A stretch of 64,000 nucleotides of DNA from Gammaproteobacteria bacterium (GTDB taxonomy: Bacteria > Pseudomonadota > Gammaproteobacteria > Pseudomonadales > Azotimanducaceae): assembly GCA_021773565.1 (NCBI GenBank), contig JAJFJZ010000013.1, positions 394,458 to 458,457 on the forward strand, written 5' to 3'. Numbering within the stretch: position 1 is the stretch's first letter; the number at the start of each line of letters is the position of its first letter. The notes beneath the pieces are model-generated. The model was not told where the DNA came from and did not search any database. It was given only the letters and a program-made list of their open reading frames with translations. The position numbers and the translations under genes are program-made. Positions 44,820 to 51,939 of the stretch are shown here, piece after piece.

Positions 44820-46646
44820 TCAGCTTATTTCAAGGCCTTCAAAAGAGCCTTCTTCACGCCATTCGTCAAGCAGCTTGAAAAAAGCGGGGGACCCGGCTCC
44901 ATAGTTGGCATTTTGAAGTGATCGTTCTGAAGGCTTGCCTTCATTGTTGTAATACCCTGGTGTGCAATCTGCGAGAAACCTTTCTGCCATACGCGCAAGA
45001 CTGATAATAGTTTTCACCCATTCTTCTTCTGCTTCTTCACCAGCCTCCACCACCTGATGATTTCCGTTCATGCAATGCTCGACAATATATGTGATGTGTT
45101 TAGCCTGTTCATTAAGCGCGTGCGGATAGTTTGCAGTAAAACCGGTTTGAGTGTGCCCCATCATAAAACAGTTAGGAAATCCGCGACTGTGCATGCCATG
45201 AAATGTACTCGCACCGTCGGCCCATTTTTCGGTGAGGGAGAGACCATTTCTGCCTATCAGCTCATAGCCACATCGGCGCGAGTACTCTGTACCCACCTCA
45301 AATCCCGTGGCAAATACAATACAGTCCAGTTCTATTTCCTGACCGTTAGCAACTATGCCGTTTTCAGTGATTCGATCTATGCCCTGCCCCGCAGTATCCA
45401 CAAGTGTGACGTTGGAGCGATTAAATGTGGGCAAGTACTCATCGTGAAAACAGGGGCGTTTACAAAACTGCCGGTAATACGGCTTCAGGGATTCTGCGGA
45501 GCTCTCATTTTTTACAAGGTTTTCAACACGTTTTCGAATCTGTTCCATCTTCTGGAAGTCCGCCAGCTCCATTTTTGCATACAGTGCCGCCGGTGACAGG
45601 TCAGGTTCATCCTCGTTTTTAACCATTACCAGCAAATTGCGGATAATTTCTGTCCAGCCATCACTCACCAGATCTTCTTCCTGGATACCGCCGGAGACAA
45701 GTATATTAAAATTGTCCATGCGTTTCTGGTGCCAGCCTGGCTCCAGACTTTCAAACCATTCAGAGTCCGTTGGTCGGTCGTTTCGCTCGTCTATGGATGA
45801 GGGGGTGCGCTGAAACACAAAGAGCTGTTTCGCACCTTCGCCAAGATGTGGTACACATTGCACCGCGGTGGCTCCAGTGCCAATAATACCAATGCGCTTG
45901 TCCTTCAAGCCGGTTAAACCGCCCTGGGCGCTACCGCCTGTGTACTCATAGTCCCAGCGACTGGTGTGAAAGGTATGACCCTTAAAACTGTCTATACCCC
46001 CAATGCCCGGTAGTTTGGGGCGATTAAGTGGTCCATTGGACATGACTACAAATCGCGCCAGCATTTTATCACCACGATTCGTTGAAATAATCCAACGCTC
46101 CAAATCATCATCCCAGCGAACTTCCGTTACCTCTGTTTGAAAACACACGTCATCGTACAGATTGTATTTACGCGCTATTTGCTTGCTGTAATCCAGAATA
46201 TCCAGCCCGTCTATGTACTTCTTTTTCGGTTTGTATCCCAACTCCTCCAGAAGTGGTAAATATACGTAGGACTCTATGTCACAGGAAGCACCCGGGTAAC
46301 GGTTCCAGTACCACGTACCCCCAAAATTACCGGCCTTTTCCAGCATGCGAATTTGCTTGATACCTGCCTCACGCATTCGCGCGCCCGCTAAAAGCCCACC
46401 AAAACCACCCCCAATAACCACTACGTCGATTTCGTCTGACAGCGGTTCACGTTCTATTATTTCTTCAAGATAGGGGTCATCAATGTAGTGTTTGAATTGA
46501 CCCACGACCTGTGTGTACTGCTCATTGCCGTCTTCGCGAAGACGTTTGTCGCGCTCTAGCCGATATTTGGTTCGAAGGGCATCCGGATCAAAACCCAAAA
46601 ACTGACTGTCTGTGCGCGCCGCTGCACCCTCTGCATTACTGGACAT
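44820..46646 (-). CDS. Baeyer-Villiger monooxygenase (FAD/NADPH, type I)
   Basis: A 608-residue BVMO with the full pattern: GGGFGG (79-84), GGTWYWNRYPGASCD (109-123), FKGHTFHTSRWD (221-232) and GTGATA (257-262). It is a close paralogue of the BVMO at 1471 and keeps the canonical Gly that the other lacks. The extra length is spread through the N-terminus and loops. Substrate unknown; cyclic or steroid-like ketones are typical for the long type I group. A perfect 9-bp inverted repeat lies 18 bases upstream of the start. An FAD-linked oxidase gene lies upstream on the same strand. Confidence 0.91.
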   Translation of the reverse strand: MSSNAEGAAARTDSQFLGFDPDALRTKYRLERDKRLREDGNEQYTQVVGQFKHYIDDPYLEEIIEREPLSDEIDVVVIGGGFGGLLAGARMREAGIKQIRMLEKAGNFGGTWYWNRYPGASCDIESYVYLPLLEELGYKPKKKYIDGLDILDYSKQIARKYNLYDDVCFQTEVTEVRWDDDLERWIISTNRGDKMLARFVVMSNGPLNRPKLPGIGGIDSFKGHTFHTSRWDYEYTGGSAQGGLTGLKDKRIGIIGTGATAVQCVPHLGEGAKQLFVFQRTPSSIDERNDRPTDSEWFESLEPGWHQKRMDNFNILVSGGIQEEDLVSDGWTEIIRNLLVMVKNEDEPDLSPAALYAKMELADFQKMEQIRKRVENLVKNESSAESLKPYYRQFCKRPCFHDEYLPTFNRSNVTLVDTAGQGIDRITENGIVANGQEIELDCIVFATGFEVGTEYSRRCGYELIGRNGLSLTEKWADGASTFHGMHSRGFPNCFMMGHTQTGFTANYPHALNEQAKHITYIVEHCMNGNHQVVEAGEEAEEEWVKTIISLARMAERFLADCTPGYYNNEGKPSERSLQNANYGAGSPAFFKLLDEWREEGSFEGLEIS

Positions 46647-46664
46647 AGATTGATTCCTGAAAAC

Positions 46665-46690
46665 AAATTTAATTCATATAGATTAAATTT
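46665..46690. promoter_or_regulatory. Putative operator palindrome upstream of the third BVMO gene
   Basis: AAATTTAAT (46665-46673) and ATTAAATTT (46682-46690) are perfect 9-bp arms with an 8-base spacer, 18 bases from the BVMO start. It lies in the 79-base gap after the FAD-linked oxidase gene. AT-rich arms may arise by chance, but the nine-for-nine match and position support an operator. A terminator without T tract is the alternative. Confidence 0.5.
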
Positions 46691-46725
46691 ACACTTTCAC
46701 CGGCAGGAATCAACAAAAAATGCAC

Positions 46726-48333
46726 CTAATCGGGGTCAAATAACACACCGGGGTTCAGTATTCCGTTTGGATCCAGGCGCTTCTTGGCTGCTTTTAAAGC
46801 CTCCTGGAACAGATCGGGTTGCTGAATTTGCCAGCCCGGCGCATGCATACGTCCTACGGCGTGGTGGTGGGTAATGGTACCCCCGTGAGCAACCAGTGCA
46901 TTGGAAGCAGCGTTCTTAATATGCTGCCAGGCTTGCGCTTCTGTGCCAATCGCGACAGGACCGGACCAGGTGTAATACGGAGCAGGTCCGTCCACGTACA
47001 CATGGGTAAACCGGCAGGACAAGGAGCTGCCCGGCCCCAGCACATCCTTAAGTGCTGTACCCACTTCACGCCTCACACTGGCATCAAATTCCGGCCATTT
47101 ATCCCAGGTCACGGCGGTTTCAAAAGTGTCTGACAACATACCCAGACCGTTGCTTACTCCAGCATTCACACCAATGAAGGCGTCGCGCCACGCACCTACA
47201 GCACCTTCTCTGCCAGTACTTTTACCCTGAGCATCAGAGATAAGAATGTCCGAATTCTCTATCTGGCCACCATGATCCCTGGCAATGGCAACCGCATGCC
47301 CAATATAGGCATCCTGAGGCACATCAGCCGACTCAAAACCAATAATCAACAGAGTACTTTTGCCATCCATTCCTGCAGCGCGCGCAGATTCCACCGGGTC
47401 CAGCAGACGCAGGTTAGCAGGCCAGAGCTTGGCCTGTGCGATTGCCCGGGTAGCTTCATAACCCGCCTGCCAGGACGAAAAAACCACGCCAGCCGTCGCG
47501 CGATACACTGGCCGTTTCTGCAATCTCATCCAGGCTTCTGTGATAATGCCTAAAGTACCCTCCGATCCCAGCACCATACGATCCGGGCTTGGACCCGCAC
47601 CGCTACCGGGAAGCCTTCTGGATTCCATCCATCCAGCGGGTGTTAACATGCGGGTCGACTCAACAAAATCGTCAATGTGCGTGTGATTGGTAGCGTAGTG
47701 CCCTCCTGAACGGGTAGCAATCCAGCCACCCAGTGTCGACCATGGAAAACTTTGTGGAAAATGCCTTAGTGTGTATCCATGCGGTCTGAGTTGGTTCTCC
47801 ATATCGGGACCAAATATTCCCGCCTGCATGCGCGCAGCACGAGACACGTCATCAATTTCCAGTATGCTATTCAAACCATCTGTATCGATAGTAACGGCAC
47901 CCTCACTGCCTGCTGGTACACTTACCCCGTCTACCACGGTTGTACCGCCCCCATACGGTATTGTTGTGTAGCCTTTCGCGTCACACCAGGCCAGTGTTCT
48001 TTCCAGTTGCTCCTCGGTTTTAGGATGCGCAACCGCATCCGGTGGGTTGTCGAACTGTCCCCTCAAAGCCTTCAGTAGTTCGAGAATGTGCCCGCCATAG
48101 GTATGTACCACACGTTCGTGTTTATCGCTACTCACCCAGTCCGTTAGACCAGCGGGGATACTAAGCCTGGGTTTCCGAAGATTAATATCCGCTATAGCAG
48201 GGATAGGCGGTGGCAAAACTTCCTTGCCCGTCTGCTCGGATATGTGCCTGGCAGCCTCTTGCCTCTGAGAATCACTGGGCTCGTCTTCAGTGAACCCCCA
48301 GGTCCAGAAACTTCTGGTTCTTTGATCTGTCAT
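46726..48333 (-). CDS. FAD-linked oxidase (VAO/PCMH fold, AGPS-like)
   Basis: A 535-residue flavoprotein of the vanillyl-alcohol-oxidase fold, closest in pattern to alkyldihydroxyacetone-phosphate synthase and related D-lactate-dehydrogenase-type oxidases. Key parts are YGGGTTVVDGVSVP (FAD loop), FPQSFPWSTLGGWIATRSGG, MVLGSEGTLGIITEAWMRL and a C-terminal HHHAVGRMHAPGW with the active-site His cluster. GAGG precedes the ATG. It lies upstream of the BVMO gene on the same strand. Oxidation of an alcohol to a ketone for the BVMO is possible; an ether-lipid role is the alternative. The GST gene is divergent. Confidence 0.85.
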   Translation of the reverse strand: MTDQRTRSFWTWGFTEDEPSDSQRQEAARHISEQTGKEVLPPPIPAIADINLRKPRLSIPAGLTDWVSSDKHERVVHTYGGHILELLKALRGQFDNPPDAVAHPKTEEQLERTLAWCDAKGYTTIPYGGGTTVVDGVSVPAGSEGAVTIDTDGLNSILEIDDVSRAARMQAGIFGPDMENQLRPHGYTLRHFPQSFPWSTLGGWIATRSGGHYATNHTHIDDFVESTRMLTPAGWMESRRLPGSGAGPSPDRMVLGSEGTLGIITEAWMRLQKRPVYRATAGVVFSSWQAGYEATRAIAQAKLWPANLRLLDPVESARAAGMDGKSTLLIIGFESADVPQDAYIGHAVAIARDHGGQIENSDILISDAQGKSTGREGAVGAWRDAFIGVNAGVSNGLGMLSDTFETAVTWDKWPEFDASVRREVGTALKDVLGPGSSLSCRFTHVYVDGPAPYYTWSGPVAIGTEAQAWQHIKNAASNALVAHGGTITHHHAVGRMHAPGWQIQQPDLFQEALKAAKKRLDPNGILNPGVLFDPD

Positions 48334-48447
48334 GTTACATCCTCGTCGAAAGAACCAGATTAGTACCGTACGCGCCGAAATTCACCTAATATTGTGATAG
48401 TTGGCCCGATACCAGCAATACACTGCAGTTAAATGGGGAGAAGAAGC

Positions 48448-49068
48448 ATGCAGAAACTTTTTTATTTCCCGGGCAGTTGTGCCCGCGCGTCGCACATAGC
48501 CCTGCGGGAGGCTGATGCAAGTTTTGAGCTACGGCTGGTGGATTTCGCAACGGCCGAACAACGCAAGAACGCGTATCTGAAGATTAACCCCAAGGGCAGA
48601 GTTCCCGCACTGGAAACAGAGCGTGGCATTATCACCGAAACGCCTGCGATACTTGCCTACATCGCGCAACAATATCCGCACGCCAGGCTTGCCCCACTAG
48701 ATGATGCTTTTGCCTTCGCTGCCTTGCAGTCATTCAACAACTACCTGTGCGCAACCGTGCATGTTGCACATGCGCATATTCGTCGTGGCGAACGATGGGC
48801 AGATGATTCCTCCGCTATTGCAGAGATGCGGCGCAAAGCGCCAGAAGTGATGGCTGGTTGCATTCAACTTATTGAAGATCTTTACTTCGCAGGTCCCTGG
48901 GTGATGGGTGAACACTATTCCATTGCAGACCCCTACCTGTTCACCATTACACAATGGTTGCCAGTACATGGAATTGATTCGTCTGATTACCCGAAAATTC
49001 ACCAGCACCTTGTAAAAATGCTGGAGCGACCGGCAGTTCAGAAAGCTATAGAGATTGAGTCAATGTGA
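48448..49068 (+). CDS. Glutathione S-transferase family protein
   Basis: A 206-residue GST with the N-terminal thioredoxin-like fold (KLFYFPGSCARASHIAL, NPKGRVPALE with the cis-Pro, then ETPAILAYIA for glutathione binding) and a helical C-terminal domain. The Ser in GSCARASH could be the catalytic residue of a beta-type GST. The start at 48448 is preferred because GGGGAG lies six bases upstream. It is divergent from the FAD-linked oxidase. Likely conjugation or isomerisation of an electrophile; substrate unknown. Confidence 0.9.
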   Translation: MQKLFYFPGSCARASHIALREADASFELRLVDFATAEQRKNAYLKINPKGRVPALETERGIITETPAILAYIAQQYPHARLAPLDDAFAFAALQSFNNYLCATVHVAHAHIRRGERWADDSSAIAEMRRKAPEVMAGCIQLIEDLYFAGPWVMGEHYSIADPYLFTITQWLPVHGIDSSDYPKIHQHLVKMLERPAVQKAIEIESM

Positions 49069-49111
49069 AGATATAGGCGCTTCACCCTAATCTGATGGTA
49101 CTTGCTACCAA

Positions 49112-49139
49112 TTGTTCAACGCTAGTCTTGTGCTAATAT
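49112..49139 (+). promoter_or_regulatory. Possible sigma-70 promoter upstream of the TolB/TPR gene
   Basis: TTGTTC (49112-49117) and TAATAT (49134-49139) are separated by 16 bases, a weak match to sigma-70 elements, ahead of the TPR gene. The -10 element overlaps the left arm of the inverted repeat at 49139 by one base. Confidence 0.35.
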
Positions 49140-49163
49140 CCTGCTAGGATAACTATAGCAGGA
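49139..49163. promoter_or_regulatory. Inverted repeat upstream of the TolB/TPR gene
   Basis: TCCTGCTA (49139-49146) and TAGCAGGA (49156-49163) are perfect 8-bp arms with a 9-base spacer, 34 bases before the GTG start. It could be an operator or a leader hairpin. It lies just after the candidate promoter at 49112. Confidence 0.45.
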
Positions 49164-49196
49164 AATATTGGGGACATTGGCAGACACAAAAATAAC

Positions 49197-50681
49197 GTGA
49201 AAAACCTCGTTATCGAACTACACCGTCGTCACGTTTTTAAGGTAGGAGGTGCCTACCTCGCATTGGCGTGGATAACTATTCAAGTGACCGCCGCTGCCAT
49301 ACCTGCTCTCAATCTACCTGAATCGCTAAACAGTATCGTTTTTTATCTTGCCTCAATTGGCTTTCCCTTCGCACTGATTTGTGCGTGGGTGTTTGACCTA
49401 ACACCCAATGGGCTTATACGAACCGACGCACTACCCTCGCCTCAGGAACAAGAACTCGATCAAATACCAGCGATCTCTAACAAAGAACAGCGCACAACCA
49501 CTGTATTTAACCGACCTTCAATCGCGGTGTTACCTTTTACAAATCTATCAAGCGACACAGAAGAATATTTCGCTGACGGTATTACTGAGGACATTATTAC
49601 TGAGCTGGGCCGATTTCCCTCTTTGGCAGTAATCGCTCGCAACTCTACTTTCGCTTTCAAAGAATTAAATATTGATGTTGAAGGCGTAGGGCGAAATTTG
49701 GGAGTTCAGTATGTGGTAGTAGGTAGCGTACGCCGTTCAGGCAAAAAACTGCGTATTAGTGTGCAATTGACCGACAGTTTTACCTGTCAGAATATTTGGG
49801 CAGAGCGCTATGATCGGGATCTGGAAGACATTTTCGAGCTACAGGATGAAATAACCCAAGCTATAGTGGCAGTGCTTCCGGGCAGAATAGAAGCAGATCG
49901 CGCCGAGCGTACTAACCGCTTGCCTCTCTCGGACATGGCAGCTTACGACTTTCTTATAAAGGGCAAAATTTATCACCACAATCAGTCAGCCAGCGACAAT
50001 GCTGAAGCAATTAAAAATCTCGATAAGGCGATAGAACTTGAACCTGATTATTCACACGCCCACGCATGGCGCGCTTGTGTCCTGGGACAAGCCTGGTCAC
50101 AGGGATATGCCACTGAATTCGAAAATCCACTCGATGAGGCTGTAGTCTCACTCGACAAAGCTTATGCTCTGGACAAGACTGATCCGGAGTGTCATCGCTT
50201 ATTGTCTGCAGTCAATATGGTGAGGAAAAATTTCGAAAAGGCAGAAGAACACCAAAAAATAGGTTTAACACTCAGTCCGAATTACGATTTACTTGTGGTA
50301 CAGCAAGGTGAATTGCTGACATGGATGGGTCATGGTGCAGAAGGTGCCAAATGGGTTGAGAAGGCTATGAGCCTGAATCCTTTTCACCCACCCCGATTTT
50401 GGAGTCATTTAGGCCGCGCGCACTTCGTAAATCGCGACTACGAATCGGCACGGGAAGCTTTTAGAAAGAATACGCTGACCGATCCCGCAACCAGCGCTTT
50501 AATGGCGGCCTGTGCAGCTTATCTCGGCGATTCTGCTTGTATGGCGCGTTATGCCGCTGAAACGCTGCAACTTGTTCCGGGTTTTTCTTCAAATGAGCAT
50601 GTCAAAGGATTACTTTATCAGCACGAGAACGACGCCGATCACCATCGCGAGGGTCTGATCAAGGCCGGATTACCGAATTAG
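49197..50681 (+). CDS. Membrane-anchored TolB/FlgO-like and TPR protein
   Basis: A 494-residue protein. The N-terminus (KVGGAYLALAWITIQVTAAA, then a second hydrophobic stretch to about residue 68) is the two-helix start common to a group of TPR proteins. A TolB-like/FlgO-like region follows (about 105-215: SIAVLPFTNLSSDTEEYFA, then DGITEDIITELGRF and SVRRSGKKLRISVQL), with several TPR-type helical repeats to the end (about 255-480). This arrangement is usually found with adenylate-cyclase or winged-helix output domains, but no such output is seen here. It starts at a GTG. An inverted repeat lies upstream. It may assemble partners at the inner membrane; exact role unknown. Confidence 0.83.
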   Translation: MKNLVIELHRRHVFKVGGAYLALAWITIQVTAAAIPALNLPESLNSIVFYLASIGFPFALICAWVFDLTPNGLIRTDALPSPQEQELDQIPAISNKEQRTTTVFNRPSIAVLPFTNLSSDTEEYFADGITEDIITELGRFPSLAVIARNSTFAFKELNIDVEGVGRNLGVQYVVVGSVRRSGKKLRISVQLTDSFTCQNIWAERYDRDLEDIFELQDEITQAIVAVLPGRIEADRAERTNRLPLSDMAAYDFLIKGKIYHHNQSASDNAEAIKNLDKAIELEPDYSHAHAWRACVLGQAWSQGYATEFENPLDEAVVSLDKAYALDKTDPECHRLLSAVNMVRKNFEKAEEHQKIGLTLSPNYDLLVVQQGELLTWMGHGAEGAKWVEKAMSLNPFHPPRFWSHLGRAHFVNRDYESAREAFRKNTLTDPATSALMAACAAYLGDSACMARYAAETLQLVPGFSSNEHVKGLLYQHENDADHHREGLIKAGLPN

Positions 50682-51060
50682 TTTAGCGAACAAAGTGTCT
50701 CTTTGGTGTAATCACGTTTATCCGTGGCATCGGCTAATGACTCAAATGGGTCAATAGGCGCGCGCTCATCTTCACCGTCGTGTACCAGTAATAGTTTCTC
50801 ATTGAGTCTGTCGACCTTATGTAGGTGACATGGCTTTTTAAATGTCCTTATCCGTACCCGGAACATCTTCCCGACCACTCTGAAACATCTCAGACAACGA
50901 GCCCCACCGGGCACTGCCGTCAAATACTCACGCCGATCTGTTCGCCGCTTCCTAAACCTTCAAGGCTTCGGAGGATTGTCCCTGCCTAACCACCACCGCT
51001 GCTTACCAAACTATCCTCACAGACAAGTTATTGTGTTCCGTCCCGGGAATTGTGACCATG
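50682..51060. other. Gene-poor stretch, no convincing feature
   Basis: About 380 bases between the TPR gene and the convergent DUF3025 gene. An 81-residue frame on the minus strand (50678-50923) starts with TTG, lacks a ribosome-binding site and matches no family I know; its cysteine- and basic-rich start might be remnant coding sequence. I see no terminator hairpin, tRNA or repeat. It may be a decayed gene. Confidence 0.4.
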
Positions 51061-51939
51061 TCATGGATCAGCGGCGATCTTCTCAACGGAGATTTCAAAA
51101 ACCGGGGCGGGATTGGAATTTTCGCGCCGTGGGCGGAAAACACCCCGATCGGAATAGAACACACCATCCTGATCCGGCCACCAACCGGGAAGGCCCATCA
51201 ACGGCAGGGGCGAAAGATCGGCCGGGTGACTGAAAAGATTTCCGTCCAGCAAGCGGTCTGCCAATTTGTGATCCAGCCGGGCGATGAAATCATTCCGCGA
51301 CAATAATTTTACGTGCTCCTCGACCTGAATCAGTAAAACCTTGGCCGTGATCGCTTTGTAGGGATAAAGAAATTTCTCCAACAGAGCATGACCACATAGA
51401 AATATGTCCAGCTTGTCAGACTCATCAGAATCGGACTCTGATGACATGCCCGACCCAAATACCCGGTGCCAGTCATGTTCAGCGATGGCTTGCAGGGATT
51501 GCCTGTCAGAGCCGACCACAATGGCACCACTCTCATCCAGCAAGGTCAGTGCATCACGCATGTTTCCCCGCGCCCCCCGCGCCCCCCGCGCCGGACTCTG
51601 CCGTGTTTTCTGCTGCTCGAAGTGCACCGCATTCATGGCTGCTTTCAACCGGGGAAATCGGCACCACACCATGGCATTGAACAGATCATGCCAGCTATCA
51701 GGCCGGGTGCTGACCCGGCCCGTACTGAAAATATGGTCTTCATATGCAACACCGGGAATGTCGCCAGCCGGTACGAAGCGAACAGGGTGGCCGCCATGGC
51801 TTTCAAGGCCGGCTGGTAACATTCGGCACAACTCAACCGCTGTAGGAAACTCCGGACCTGCCAACGACAGCAATAATTGCCGGTAGTCATCCCAATACGG
51901 GGCGGAGAGATTCAGTTTTGATGACCAATCAGACTTCAA
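51061..51939 (-). CDS. DUF3025 family protein
   Basis: A 292-residue protein with the DUF3025 landmarks APYWDDYRQLL, SWHDLFNAMVWCRFPRLKAAMN, MRDALTLLDESGAIV and CGHALLEKFLYPYKAITAKVLL. The family is common in beta- and gammaproteobacteria, usually single-copy, and has no known function. The start is a TTG that overlaps the upstream copper-protein stop (TTGA), so translation is coupled. An in-frame 27-base tandem repeat of a 9-base unit (51566-51592) encodes a short Gly-Ala-Arg run, absent from the family core. That run looks like a variable insertion in a loop. No signal peptide. Confidence 0.85.
   Translation of the reverse strand: MKSDWSSKLNLSAPYWDDYRQLLLSLAGPEFPTAVELCRMLPAGLESHGGHPVRFVPAGDIPGVAYEDHIFSTGRVSTRPDSWHDLFNAMVWCRFPRLKAAMNAVHFEQQKTRQSPARGARGARGNMRDALTLLDESGAIVVGSDRQSLQAIAEHDWHRVFGSGMSSESDSDESDKLDIFLCGHALLEKFLYPYKAITAKVLLIQVEEHVKLLSRNDFIARLDHKLADRLLDGNLFSHPADLSPLPLMGLPGWWPDQDGVFYSDRGVFRPRRENSNPAPVFEISVEKIAADP
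51566..51592. repeat. 9-bp tandem repeat within the DUF3025 gene
   Basis: A GC-rich unit, gcgcccccc on the plus strand, repeats with a 9-base period for about three copies. It is in frame and encodes Gly-Ala-Arg repeats on the minus strand. In-frame units of 9 bases can slip without breaking the gene. Confidence 0.8.

Noticed and set aside
45057..45596. 179-residue plus-strand frame inside the third BVMO gene
   Set aside because: Antisense to a gene with complete BVMO motifs, with no plausible domain of its own.
49063..49083. GTGAAG-N9-CTTCAC repeat after the GST gene as a terminator
   Set aside because: Six-bp stem with a nine-base loop and no T run; not convincing.
50678..50923. 81-residue frame on the minus strand downstream of the TolB/TPR gene
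   Set aside because: TTG start, no ribosome-binding site and no recognisable family; the end overlaps the neighbouring gene's stop by only a few bases. At most a remnant.
51404..51886. 160-residue plus-strand frame antisense to the DUF3025 gene
   Set aside because: The opposite strand carries the DUF3025 landmarks; this frame has low-complexity Arg/Pro runs from the tandem repeat.
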